Shown here piece after piece: positions 43,242 to 51,382 of a stretch of 64,000 bases of DNA. A program made the position numbers and the translations under genes. Source of the DNA: Anaerolineae bacterium (lineage in GTDB: Bacteria > Chloroflexota > Anaerolineae > Anaerolineales > Villigracilaceae). The stretch spans positions 1 to 64,000 of the forward strand of contig JAFLCE010000003.1 in NCBI GenBank assembly GCA_017303655.1. Direction: 5' to 3'. The notes beneath the pieces are model-generated. The model had not been told where the DNA came from. It made no database searches and saw nothing but the letters and a program-made list of their open reading frames with translations. How positions within the stretch are numbered: position 1 is the stretch's first letter; each line of letters starts with the position of its first letter.

Positions 43242-43298
43242 TCGCTTATTCCTGTTTGTGTATCCAAACGCCATCCGGTAACGGGTGGCGTTTTTTGT
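43153..43298 (+). promoter_or_regulatory. Transcription attenuator of the lysine operon
   Basis: Hairpin A: AGCCCA (43153-43158) with TGGGCT (43184-43189), and inside it GCAAC/GTTGC. Antiterminator: GTTGCCGGAT (43173-43182) can pair with ATCCGGTAAC (43273-43282), ten pairs with one G-U. The second partner is part of the terminator hairpin 43267-43292. Hairpin A and the antiterminator exclude each other, as do antiterminator and terminator. A ribosome stalled on the Lys/Arg codons at 43140-43154 would cover the first strand of hairpin A and favour read-through. Confidence 0.6.
43267..43298 (+). terminator. Intrinsic terminator in the lysine operon leader
   Basis: AACGCCATCCG (43267-43277) pairs with CGGGTGGCGTT (43282-43292) across a GTAA tetraloop, followed by a T run. 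It sits between the promoter and the homocitrate synthase start, so it must be bypassed for expression. Confidence 0.85.
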
Positions 43299-43323
43299 TT
43301 AATTTTTTTCCAAAGGAGAATGT

Positions 43324-44706
43324 ATGCTTGAAATTTTAGATACAACCTTACGTGAGGGTGAGCAAACACCTTATGTCAATTTCACGATCGATGAAAAGAT
43401 AGAGATCGCCAAGCGTTTGGATGCTGTGGGCGTGGACATGATCGAAGCCGGTGACCCTTCGGTATCTCCCAACGTTGCCAAGGCGATAGAACGCATCGCC
43501 TCTCTCCGACTTCGAGCGGAAGTGGTCGCCCATAGCACTGCCACACGCTCAGGCATTGACCGTGCCAAAGCCTGCGGCGCGCATCGCGTAGCGATCTTTT
43601 ACGCCACTTCAAAAATTCATCTCGACTCAAAGTTGCACAAGACCGAACAGGAAGCCTTGGAGATCATCCGTGAGCATGTGAGTTATGCCAAGAGTTTGGG
43701 CTTGAAAGTCCGTTACACGCCTGAAGATGCCACACGAACCGACTTTGAGTTTCTTGTGCAGGTGTGCAACGCTGCCATCCAAGCCGGAGCGGACCGTATT
43801 AGCTTTGCCGATACGCTGGGAATCATGCAGCCGCACGTCCTTTTCGAGCGGATTCAAACGCTGCGAGCGCGCTTACTACCTTGCAAGATTGATCTGCATT
43901 GTCACAACGATTATGGGCTGGCGCTTGCCAATGCCATGGCAGGGATTCGTGCTGGCGCGAATTGCGTCCACACCACGGTCAACGGATTGGGGGAAAGAGT
44001 CGGTATCCCAGACTTGGCAGAAACCATCCTCGCTTTTCATAACCTTGATGGGATGCAGAAATATGATCTGCGTCCCTTGGTGGAATTATCGAGCTATCTG
44101 GAGAAGGTTTCCGGTTTTCTGCTTGCACCGAATAAACCCATCACCGGGCAAAACGCATTCAGCCACAAGAGCGGAGTCCACACCAATGGCATTCTCAAAA
44201 ATCCAAAGACCTACGAGCCATTTGACCCGTCCATGCTGGGACGCGAACGCAAGATCGTTATTGATAAATACACGGGCAAATCTGCTGTAGCAGCTCGGTT
44301 GGATGAATACGGCATCGAAGTGAGCTTGGCGGAATTGGAAGTGATTGTCACACGCATTAAGAATATCGGTGACCAACGCAAACAGCTATTTGATGCCGAT
44401 ATTTTGGAGATCGCCGAACAGGTGACTGGGCGCGAGATGGATGTGATTCCGCACGACATCAACGCCATGCTCATGCTTGAAGTCGAGTCGCATGTGTACA
44501 CCTCTTCGGTGGTGAGGCGTCTGCGTAGTTTTTCCAGCGTTTCGAACATCTACGAAGTGACCGGCGATTACGACATCAGTGCCTTTGCGAATGCAGAGAA
44601 CATGATGGCGTTGAATAACCTCATCGAAGAGATTCGCACCGTCCCGGGCGTGAAGCGCACAGAGACCCGCATGGTGTTGAAAAAATATAACGGAAACAAT
44701 AAATAA
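43324..44706 (+). CDS. lysS: Homocitrate synthase with C-terminal RAM domain
   Basis: A 460-residue member of the isopropylmalate/homocitrate synthase family. The TIM barrel begins LDTTLREGEQTPYVNFT and holds the metal site DLHCHNDYGLALAN and HTTVNGLGERVGIPDL; a linker with QNAFSHKSGVHTNGIL follows. The last ~70 residues (VESHVYTSSVVRRLRSF to TRMVLKKY) form a RAM/Lrp-type effector domain and not the LeuA regulatory domain, as in archaeal homocitrate synthases, where lysine is the inhibitor. It condenses acetyl-CoA with 2-oxoglutarate, the first step of alpha-aminoadipate lysine synthesis. LysX in the same operon supports lysine, not leucine. AAAGGAG precedes the ATG. Confidence 0.9.
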   Translation: MLEILDTTLREGEQTPYVNFTIDEKIEIAKRLDAVGVDMIEAGDPSVSPNVAKAIERIASLRLRAEVVAHSTATRSGIDRAKACGAHRVAIFYATSKIHLDSKLHKTEQEALEIIREHVSYAKSLGLKVRYTPEDATRTDFEFLVQVCNAAIQAGADRISFADTLGIMQPHVLFERIQTLRARLLPCKIDLHCHNDYGLALANAMAGIRAGANCVHTTVNGLGERVGIPDLAETILAFHNLDGMQKYDLRPLVELSSYLEKVSGFLLAPNKPITGQNAFSHKSGVHTNGILKNPKTYEPFDPSMLGRERKIVIDKYTGKSAVAARLDEYGIEVSLAELEVIVTRIKNIGDQRKQLFDADILEIAEQVTGREMDVIPHDINAMLMLEVESHVYTSSVVRRLRSFSSVSNIYEVTGDYDISAFANAENMMALNNLIEEIRTVPGVKRTETRMVLKKYNGNNK

Positions 44707-44708
44707 GC

Positions 44709-44734
44709 ATAGGCGACTCGCGAGTCGCCCCTAC
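44709..44734. repeat. Short unit of the GGCGAC...GTCGCCCCTAC repeat family
   Basis: GGCGACTCG (44712-44720) is followed at once by CGAGTCGCC (44721-44729), then CCTAC, as in the longer units at 26648 and 27361. It lies between homocitrate synthase and the next lysine gene without breaking the operon. Confidence 0.6.
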
Positions 44735-44751
44735 ATCACAAAGGAGATTTT

Positions 44752-46011
44752 ATGGGCACACTGATCGAAGAAATCTTTTCCCGCAAAGCGGGCAGACAAG
44801 TCCACGCAGGAGAAATCTTATTGCTGGATGTGGACTACATCATGAGTCACGACAATACCACTCCGCTTGCCATTAAGGCATTTCGCGATATTGGCAAGCT
44901 GATCCTTGATAAGAACAAGATTGTCTTGCATCTTGACCATGCCTATCCTGCCCCGAATGTGTTGGCAGCGGAAAACCATAAGAAGATCATCGAGTTCGTC
45001 CGCGAGCAGGGACTGCCGCACTTTTTCCACCAGGGTGTTTGTCATCAAGTGATGATCGAAGAAGGTTTTATTACACCGGGCTCCATCGTCATCGGCGCGG
45101 ACTCGCACTCTAATACCTATGGCGCGATGGGTGCATTCGGAGCAGGTCTTGGGTCAACGGAAATTGGTGTGGCGTGGGTGACAGGTAAATGCTGGTTCAA
45201 AGTCCCCGAGACGATCCGGATTGAGTTGACGGGCGCAGCACAACCAGGCGTGTATGCCAAGGATGTGATGATCTACATTGCAGGAATGATGGGTATGGAT
45301 GGCGGCACCTATCGTTCGGTGGAATTCGGCGGCGAATATATTGAAAACCTACCGATGCACGAACGAATCGTTTTCCCGAACATGTCCACGGAGATCGGCG
45401 CGAAGTGCGGTTTGATCGCGGCGGATGATGTGACGATCGATTATCTTGAAACCCAGACTCCAGCGAAGGGTCCGTTTGAAAAGATTCGTCCTGTGAATCC
45501 ACGCTATGAACGTGTGATCGAAATCGATGTTGCTGGGCTTTCGCCGCAAGTGGCTTGTCACCCTGATGTTGATAACGCCAAGCCATTGACGGAAGTCGAG
45601 GGCTTGGAAGTACACGAGGTCTACATTGGCACATGCACCAATGCGCGCTATGAAGATATTGAGATCGTCGCACGTATGCTCGAAGGCAAACGTGTCAACG
45701 AATTTACGCGTGTCATCGTCACCCCGGCGAGTGACCGTATTTATAAGAAAGCCATGCAGAATGGTTTGATCGAGATTCTGCTGAATGCGGGTTGCACGGT
45801 CACGGGTTCAGGTTGCGGCGCATGTATCGGTCGTCACGGTGGCATCCTTGCGGCGGGTGAGCGTGCCTTGACCACGATGAATCGCAATTTCATTGGGCGT
45901 ATGGGCAGTCCGCTTTCTGAAGTGTATCTAGCCAGCCCAGCCACAGCCGCAGCAACTGCATTGACGGGTCGCATTACGGATCCTCGTAAAAGTTTTGAAC
46001 TTGTAAAATAA
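44752..46011 (+). CDS. lysT: Homoaconitase / isopropylmalate dehydratase-type large subunit
   Basis: A 419-residue aconitase-family large subunit. The 4Fe-4S ligands are one cysteine in YIGTCTNARYEDIEI and two in TVTGSGCGACIGRHGG; HQGVCHQVMIEEGF and GADSHSNTYGAMGAFGAGLGST are the substrate region. With the small subunit it isomerises homocitrate to homoisocitrate. AAAGGAGA precedes the ATG. LeuC-type enzymes are similar, so the lysine call rests on operon context. Confidence 0.88.
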   Translation: MGTLIEEIFSRKAGRQVHAGEILLLDVDYIMSHDNTTPLAIKAFRDIGKLILDKNKIVLHLDHAYPAPNVLAAENHKKIIEFVREQGLPHFFHQGVCHQVMIEEGFITPGSIVIGADSHSNTYGAMGAFGAGLGSTEIGVAWVTGKCWFKVPETIRIELTGAAQPGVYAKDVMIYIAGMMGMDGGTYRSVEFGGEYIENLPMHERIVFPNMSTEIGAKCGLIAADDVTIDYLETQTPAKGPFEKIRPVNPRYERVIEIDVAGLSPQVACHPDVDNAKPLTEVEGLEVHEVYIGTCTNARYEDIEIVARMLEGKRVNEFTRVIVTPASDRIYKKAMQNGLIEILLNAGCTVTGSGCGACIGRHGGILAAGERALTTMNRNFIGRMGSPLSEVYLASPATAAATALTGRITDPRKSFELVK

Positions 46012-46014
46012 ATG

Positions 46015-46075
46015 AACCGCCAAGTACGCAAAGAACGCGAAGAAAATCTTTTAAATCTTAGCATCCTTAGCGGTT
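46015..46075. repeat. Dispersed-type inverted repeat AACCGC...GCGGTT
   Basis: AACCGC (46015-46020) and GCGGTT (46070-46075) flank a core with ACGCAAAGAACGCGAAG and CTTAGCATCCTTA. It sits in the gap between the large and small dehydratase subunits. Similar 'cgcaaag' repeats are common in several bacterial groups; here only one copy is seen. Confidence 0.4.
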
Positions 46076-46094
46076 AAATAAAAAGGAGAATCTT

Positions 46095-46592
46095 ATGAGC
46101 AAAGCCTGGACGTTTGGAGAGAACATGAACACCGACGAGATCATCCCCGGTCGGTATAACATTACGATTGACCCGCTTGAACTCGCCAAGAATGTCTTTT
46201 GCGAAGTCAAGCCTGAGTATGCAACGAACGTAACTCCCGGCGACATCATCGTCGGCGGACAAAACTTTGGTTGCGGTTCGTCGCGTGAACATGCGCCAAT
46301 TGCCATCAAAGGCTCGCAAGCCAAATGTATCATCGCACCTTCCTTCGCGCGTATCTTTTTCCGCAATGCCATCAATATCGGTCTGCCGATCCTTGAATGC
46401 CCCGAAGCCGTAGTGGACATTACCGAAGGCGATGATGTGGATGTAAATCTTGCAACCGGCAAGATATTCAACCGCACTACTGGAAACCACTTTCAAGCAC
46501 AGCCTTTACCGAATTTCGTTTTGAAGATCGCAGATGCAGGCGGTATTGTCAACTTTTTGAAAGAGCATGATATTCAGGATTTGATGGCATGA
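46095..46592 (+). CDS. lysU: Homoaconitase / isopropylmalate dehydratase-type small subunit
   Basis: A 165-residue swivelling subunit with NMNTDEIIPGRYN, GDIIVGGQNFGCGSSREHAPIAIKG and the active-site loop, as in LeuD/LysU. It completes the large subunit encoded just upstream. AAGGAGA precedes the ATG. The stop overlaps the next gene by four bases (ATGA), so translation is coupled to homoisocitrate dehydrogenase. Confidence 0.9.
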   Translation: MSKAWTFGENMNTDEIIPGRYNITIDPLELAKNVFCEVKPEYATNVTPGDIIVGGQNFGCGSSREHAPIAIKGSQAKCIIAPSFARIFFRNAINIGLPILECPEAVVDITEGDDVDVNLATGKIFNRTTGNHFQAQPLPNFVLKIADAGGIVNFLKEHDIQDLMA

Positions 46593-47596
46593 CCCATCGC
46601 ATCTGCCTTTTATCCGGTGATGGGATCGGACCTGAAGTGATTGCCTGTGCAAAGGATGTTTTGACAGCCTTGCCTTTGGATTTTGACTTTACCGAATGGG
46701 GCATTGGCTTTGAGGAATATCAACGCTCGGGCTCACCCTTGCCTGATTCAACCCTTCAAGCCATTCGCCACGCCGATGCCACTCTCTTCGGCGCGGTGAC
46801 CACGCCGCCAGCCATCCCAAATTATTTTTCGCCCGTCGTGCGGATGCGTCAATCCCTTGACCTATATGCCAACCTGCGTCCGACTCGATCTATTCCGCAC
46901 GAGTCTTCGCGCTCGAATATAGATATTCTCATCGTCCGCGAAAACACGGAGGGATTGTATTCCGGCATTGAGCGCCTCGAAGAAGACGGAAATCGTGCCA
47001 TCACCGAACGCGTCATCACCCGCAAAGGCTCGGAAAGAATCATTCGCAAAGCCTTCGACTTGGCAAAACAGACAAATCGTGGAACTGTGCATGTGGTTCA
47101 CAAAGCCAATGTCCTACGCCAGACCTGCGGACTATTTCGCAGTGTCGCTTTTGAGATCGCAAAAGAATATCCAGACATCGAATTGAAAGAAATGCTGGTG
47201 GATACCTGCGCCATGGAACTCGTTCGCGCACCGGAGCAATTTGAGGTCATCGTCACTACCAATTTGTTCGGCGATATTCTCAGCGACGAAGCCTGCATGT
47301 TCGTCGGTGGACTGGGCGTAGCGGCATCCGGCAATATCGGCGTAGACGCGGCAGTCTTTGAACCTGTCCACGGTAGCGCACCGCCGTTGGTAGGGACGGG
47401 AAAAGCCAACCCCGTTGCCATGTTCCTCGCCACGGCGATGATGCTCGATTATTTGAATGAAGTTGAATCGGCTCAACGTTTACAACAGGCAGTGAATGAA
47501 TGTATTGCCAATCTTGAAACCACGCCAGACCTCGGCGGTAGTTTGACAACCAGTGAAGTAACGGAGAAAGTCAAATTCAGAATTCTGAATTTATAA
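46589..47596 (+). CDS. Homoisocitrate dehydrogenase
   Basis: A 335-residue beta-decarboxylating dehydrogenase: GDGIGPEV at the start, SPVVRMRQSLDLYANLRPTR (the substrate-selecting region), VRENTEGLYSG (117-126), HKANVLRQTCG (171-181) and TNLFGDILSDEA (224-235). The DLYANLRP sequence with no GLLKLRK pattern points to isocitrate/homoisocitrate substrates rather than isopropylmalate. It oxidises homoisocitrate to 2-oxoadipate with NAD. It may also accept isocitrate, as some relatives do. Confidence 0.87.
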   Translation: MTHRICLLSGDGIGPEVIACAKDVLTALPLDFDFTEWGIGFEEYQRSGSPLPDSTLQAIRHADATLFGAVTTPPAIPNYFSPVVRMRQSLDLYANLRPTRSIPHESSRSNIDILIVRENTEGLYSGIERLEEDGNRAITERVITRKGSERIIRKAFDLAKQTNRGTVHVVHKANVLRQTCGLFRSVAFEIAKEYPDIELKEMLVDTCAMELVRAPEQFEVIVTTNLFGDILSDEACMFVGGLGVAASGNIGVDAAVFEPVHGSAPPLVGTGKANPVAMFLATAMMLDYLNEVESAQRLQQAVNECIANLETTPDLGGSLTTSEVTEKVKFRILNL

Positions 47597-47605
47597 GGAG
47601 TTCTC

Positions 47606-48460
47606 ATGACCCGAATCGGATTTTTATATACCCGCCTGCGTGCAGAAGAAAAATATCTTTTGGATGAACTGGAAAAACAGCCTGACGTGGAGGTTGTGCG
47701 TATCAACGACGGAGATCAGTTCTTTGACATTCACCAGGCTCCCGAACAAGTAGACGTGCTTTTTGAGCGTTCCATTTCGTATTCGCGCGGACTTTACATC
47801 TCACGTATCTTCGAGGCGCATGGCATCCCGGTTGTAAATTCGTCGTTGGTGGCGGAACGGTGTGGAGATAAATATGTCACTAGTCAATTGCTGGCGAAGA
47901 ACGGCATCCCAACTCCCAGAGTGCTGATGGCTTTTGATGAAGAATCAGCTCTACAGGCGGTCGAGGCGATGGGTTATCCTTGTGTGCTCAAACCGGTGGT
48001 CGGGTCATGGGGGCGACTGCTTGCAAAAGTTGACAACCGTCACATGGCGGAGTCTTTGATCGAGCACAAAGCCACGCTGGGAGTTAATCATCAGGTCTTT
48101 TATATTCAGGAGTACATCCACAAACCCGGGCGCGACATTCGTGCCTTTGTTGTGGGTGAGGAATGCATTGCTGCCATTTATCGCTCCTCAGAAAATTGGA
48201 TCACGAACACGGCGCGCGGCGGGGTAGCAACCAATTGCCCGGTCACGCCCGAGATCGCGGACTTGTGTCAACGTGCGGCTCGTGCGGTGGGTGGCGGCTT
48301 GTTGGCGCTCGATCTTTTTGAGGATGAAGATGGTTTTACGATCAATGAGATCAATCACACCATGGAGTTTCGTAACAGCATCACGACCACCGGTGTGAAC
48401 ATTCCACAGAAGATGATCGAGTATGTGTTGACTGTGGCGCGCGAAAAGGTTGTGGCTTAA
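47606..48460 (+). CDS. lysX: LysX-type ATP-grasp ligase (LysW-alpha-aminoadipate ligase)
   Basis: A 284-residue ATP-grasp enzyme of the RimK/LysX family: K129 and GSWGRLLAK (133-141), [21 protein letters not shown] (201-206), [23 protein letters not shown] (236-257). LysX joins the carrier protein LysW to the amino group of alpha-aminoadipate, protecting it in the second half of lysine synthesis. AAGGAG precedes the ATG. No LysW gene is adjacent, although LysW is required by the known pathway, so it must lie elsewhere. A strong terminator follows the stop. Confidence 0.9.
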   Translation: MTRIGFLYTRLRAEEKYLLDELEKQPDVEVVRINDGDQFFDIHQAPEQVDVLFERSISYSRGLYISRIFEAHGIPVVNSSLVAERCGDKYVTSQLLAKNGIPTPRVLMAFDEESALQAVEAMGYPCVLKPVVGSWGRLLAKVDNRHMAESLIEHKATLGVNHQVFYIQEYIHKPGRDIRAFVVGEECIAAIYRSSENWITNTARGGVATNCPVTPEIADLCQRAARAVGGGLLALDLFEDEDGFTINEINHTMEFRNSITTTGVNIPQKMIEYVLTVAREKVVA

Positions 48461-48468
48461 TAAAAAAA

Positions 48469-48496
48469 ATCCCCGTCATGTGACGGGGATTTTTTT
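48469..48496. terminator. Bidirectional terminator after lysX
   Basis: ATCCCCGTCA and TGACGGGGAT form a 9-10 bp stem flanked by a long A run on the left and a T run on the right. It ends the lysine operon and, read on the other strand, the small membrane gene that faces it. Confidence 0.9.
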
Positions 48497-48502
48497 AACT
48501 TT

Positions 48503-48778
48503 CTATCGGCGTCTGCGACCACCGCGGAAGAAACCAACGACCCAGATCAAAATGACCGCGCCGAGGATTGCCACAATGAAACTGTAAACATTGAAGCCGG
48601 TTACGCCCGCGGTGCCGAAGAAGTTTTCCATAATGAAGCCGCCGATGAACGCGCCTGCAATACCGCTGACCACGTTCTCAACGCCGCCCATCTGCTTGTT
48701 CTTGCCGGTGATGATGCTGGCGATCCAACCTGCCAGCGCGCCGAATACGATCCAAATAAGAATGTCTGTCAAAGTCAT
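48503..48778 (-). CDS. GlsB/YeaQ/YmgE-family stress-response membrane protein
   Basis: A 91-residue protein with three hydrophobic segments rich in glycine and alanine: ILIWIVFGALAGWIASII, VSGIAGAFIGGFIM and IVAILGAVILIWVVGFF, ending RGGRRRR. It matches the transglycosylase-associated (YeaQ) family, often induced by envelope or acid stress, with no known catalytic activity. It stands alone, convergent with lysX. Confidence 0.88.
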   Translation of the reverse strand: MTLTDILIWIVFGALAGWIASIITGKNKQMGGVENVVSGIAGAFIGGFIMENFFGTAGVTGFNVYSFIVAILGAVILIWVVGFFRGGRRRR

Positions 48779-48828
48779 TTTTGCCTCCGTAAAATGGTTT
48801 TTAATTTCGCGAATTATAACGTAGAGTT

Positions 48829-49578
48829 TTAACCCGTGATCAATTCTGCGGGCAGATGATTGGTGTTGTTGGTGTAACAGATCGTTGCATAATCTTTACG
48901 GAAGTCAAAGTGGCTGATCGAGCAGTTGTTGAGCAGGAACCACGAGCGGAGTCCATGCGCGCCCTGCCGCCACGGAAGTTGTAACACAGCAGACAGAAAA
49001 CGCATGAAGAATCCGCCGTGGCTAACAATGACGATATGTTCTTCGGGTTTACCCTCTTTGTCGCCATGTTTTGCCAATAACTCGGCAAGTACTTTATCGG
49101 CGCGCGGCTGGCGTTGGCTTTCATCTTCAAAGGGACGGTGATTCCACCAACCCGACTCATCCAATGAATCAGGTAATTTCATTTCAGGAAAGTTCTTCTC
49201 AAAAAACGAACGCGGCTTGCCAGCCAAACCTTTAAAGCGTTCATTTTCTTCGCGTTCGTAAATGCCGCCTTCTTCGTGAATGTCGACCCAGGCTTCGAAT
49301 GGGATGTTTCCTAAAGCACGAGCGGTGTACGCTGCGGTTTCGGTGGCGCGTTCCATCAGGCTGGCATAGATATGGGTGAAGCCAAAACCGAATTGATTCT
49401 GGCTATTCCAGAAATCTGGATTTGTGATGGCTTGTCTTTCCTTGAGAAATTGCGCCGTGACTTGCGCCTGCCGTTTGCCGATCTCGGTCAGGTAGGGGTC
49501 AGAATGCTCTTTGTAATTATCGTTCTCTGTGTTGGCGTTATTGATGGACTGTCCGTGGCGAATGAAGTAAAGCTGCAT
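48829..49578 (-). CDS. Histidine phosphatase (phosphoglycerate mutase-like) family protein
   Basis: A 249-residue protein that starts MQLYFIRHGQSINNANTEN; the RHG motif holds the phospho-accepting histidine, and IVSHGGFFMRFL near the C-terminus has the second histidine. Members hydrolyse small phosphoesters or act as mutases. ATG 49578 follows AAGGAAA; a longer frame to 49629 would overlap the MFS gene. It lies seven bases after the MFS transporter stop, so they form one unit. Confidence 0.87.
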   Translation of the reverse strand: MQLYFIRHGQSINNANTENDNYKEHSDPYLTEIGKRQAQVTAQFLKERQAITNPDFWNSQNQFGFGFTHIYASLMERATETAAYTARALGNIPFEAWVDIHEEGGIYEREENERFKGLAGKPRSFFEKNFPEMKLPDSLDESGWWNHRPFEDESQRQPRADKVLAELLAKHGDKEGKPEEHIVIVSHGGFFMRFLSAVLQLPWRQGAHGLRSWFLLNNCSISHFDFRKDYATICYTNNTNHLPAELITG

Positions 49579-49585
49579 GGTTTCC

Positions 49586-50776
49586 TTATATGGTTTTTGA
49601 TTTTGGAGTTGTGATGAAATACGTGGCAATCAATACGCCAAATAAAATCGTGAGATAGATTGGGATGACTTCCAGTGAAATATTTTCAGCCAGCACTCCC
49701 GCCAGCCCAGGGATGACAGCCGCCCCAAACCCGGCGGCGCTGATCTGCATGCCAATGGTATTCGCGGCATGTTGATCGCCCACGCGCAGGCTGGTCAATG
49801 AGACCAAGGCAGGGAAGATGGGTGCTAGCGCGAATCCAATAATGGATACGGCGATGATGCTTGCCGTGGGGAAGGGATTCCACCAAAGAAGCACGGCTCC
49901 AAACGCCGCCGCAACCTGCCCCAACACCAATAAGTTTTTCACTCCCAGACGGCGAGTCAGCAGACCTGCCAAGATGCGCCCGAGCGTGAAGGTTGCCCAA
50001 TAACTTCCAGCCCAGAGTCCGGCTACTTCTGTAGGAACATTTCTGGACAGAGTCAGAAGCGAGTACGTCCAACTTCCAAATGAGACTTCGATGCCGGTGT
50101 AGAGGAAGAACATCAGCAGGCTCATCCACACGCTGGAGTGTTTCAAGGTTTCTGTGATGGGCGTCTTGTAATCAGTCAGGCGTAATTCTTTTTTCTCTTC
50201 GTGCGGCAATTCAGGGGTTTGCTGCCACATGCGAATGGTCAAGAGAAAACAACCCGCCAAAATGATCTGTGCCACGCCTACGTTTTGATAGCCCCAGTGC
50301 CAATCGTTGTACCAGTTCAAGCCTGCCGTCATAATGAGCGGACCGAGAGTCACGCCGACGCCAAAACTGGCATGCAGCCATTGCATCAACCCTTCGCCGA
50401 AATGCGAGGCGATGTAGGTGTTGAGTCCGGCGTCAATAGCGCCTGCACCCAAGCCTGCCACACTGCCAAGCAAGACCAACATCCACCAAGCAGGGACGAG
50501 GGTGTAGCCGATCAGCCCGGCGCCTGTGAGAAAACAACTAGCTGCCAGTGTACCGCCGACTCCTAGCCTGGCGATCAACTTTCCGCTGAGAAAGCTGGAG
50601 GTGATGTAGCCTGCTGTGCTGGCGACCAATAAAATGCCGAGGGCATCGAGACGCAACGAGAAGGTTTCGCGAATGGAGGGCCATGCCACGCCAAGCAGAC
50701 CATCCGGCAGCCCGAGCGAGATGAAGGCAATGAAAGACAGCAGGATCAGACCGATGCGTGAGCGATATTTGTTCAA
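49586..50776 (-). CDS. MFS transporter
   Basis: A 396-residue major-facilitator protein with 12 predicted helices. The first loop SLGLPDGLLGVAWPSIRETF and GYITSSFLSGKLIARLGVGG resemble sugar/fucose-type permeases. The start is TTG at 50776, preceded by AAAGGA. It is followed closely by the histidine phosphatase gene. The substrate is not evident. Confidence 0.85.
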   Translation of the reverse strand: MNKYRSRIGLILLSFIAFISLGLPDGLLGVAWPSIRETFSLRLDALGILLVASTAGYITSSFLSGKLIARLGVGGTLAASCFLTGAGLIGYTLVPAWWMLVLLGSVAGLGAGAIDAGLNTYIASHFGEGLMQWLHASFGVGVTLGPLIMTAGLNWYNDWHWGYQNVGVAQIILAGCFLLTIRMWQQTPELPHEEKKELRLTDYKTPITETLKHSSVWMSLLMFFLYTGIEVSFGSWTYSLLTLSRNVPTEVAGLWAGSYWATFTLGRILAGLLTRRLGVKNLLVLGQVAAAFGAVLLWWNPFPTASIIAVSIIGFALAPIFPALVSLTSLRVGDQHAANTIGMQISAAGFGAAVIPGLAGVLAENISLEVIPIYLTILFGVLIATYFITTPKSKTI

Positions 50777-50819
50777 TGGAAATCCTTTGTGGGTGAAAAC
50801 CGGGACGAGTATAGCATCA

Positions 50820-50850
50820 AAAATCCCCGCCTGATTTCGGAGGGGATTTT
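50820..50850. terminator. Terminator between brnT and the MFS gene
   Basis: AAAATCCCC (50820-50828) pairs with GGGGATTTT (50842-50850), with outer GCATCA/TGATGC pairs. It follows the BrnT stop on the minus strand. Confidence 0.75.
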
Positions 50851-50859
50851 ATGATGCGT

Positions 50860-51189
50860 TTACTTTATCTGATACACAATTCTGGTCTTATCGTCTGAGT
50901 TATCTTTGTAATCCTGTCGTTCTCTGTGCGTGGCAAGCCTTGCGCCAATGATCTGAATGGCACCTTCTACACGGGTGAAGAAGCAGGTTAGGTGACGTTT
51001 CGTCGCTGGCGCACGCCCGATGACGATCTCGCGCATTTCCTTTTGCGAATGCTCCAGGTCGTTGTGATAGATGGCATGTTTATCATTGAAAATGGTCGAG
51101 GCTTCGCCGAAGGAGACGCCGTACTTGGCTTCGTTGCGGGCGGCTTTGTCTTCGTCCCATTTGAATTGAAGGGCTTTTTGTTTTTTCAT
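50860..51189 (-). CDS. brnT: BrnT-family toxin (orphan)
   Basis: A 109-residue protein with the BrnT/DUF497 pattern FKWDEDKAARNEAKYGVSFGEASTIFND, a central histidine segment (IYHNDLEHSQKEMREIVIGRA) and the closing IIGARLATHRERQDY. BrnT is a RelE-fold ribonuclease toxin normally followed by the antitoxin gene brnA. Here the gene is followed by a terminator and the MFS gene, with no brnA-like frame on either side, so the pair is broken or the antitoxin is elsewhere. Confidence 0.82.
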   Translation of the reverse strand: MKKQKALQFKWDEDKAARNEAKYGVSFGEASTIFNDKHAIYHNDLEHSQKEMREIVIGRAPATKRHLTCFFTRVEGAIQIIGARLATHRERQDYKDNSDDKTRIVYQIK

Positions 51190-51217
51190 AAGGGCGAGTA
51201 TAGCATGTGTTTATTAT

Positions 51218-51295
51218 GTAGGGGCGATATCATCTCCTTGTGGGACCCGTGCGGATAAATCCATTTTGCGGGTTTGCAAAAGCAGGGTCGCCCTT
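51218..51295. repeat. Degenerate unit of the GTAGGGGCGACCC repeat family
   Basis: A left arm GTAGGGGCGA (51218-51227) and a right arm GGGTCGCCCTT (51285-51295) flank a 57-base core. The arms are imperfect compared with 26648 and 27361. It lies upstream of brnT and before the 100-residue gene. Confidence 0.5.
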
Positions 51296-51382
51296 ATTCA
51301 TTACGGCAATTCCCAACCATGCTGACATCGAATTGCATGGATATCTCGTGCGGTACAATCGGATTATTCAGGTAGGTACACA

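Noticed and set aside
43100..43323. Lysine riboswitch or T-box upstream of homocitrate synthase
   Set aside because: The conserved lysine-riboswitch core and the T-box sequence with an upstream stem I are not recognisable. The strands that compete with the terminator fit leader-peptide attenuation better.
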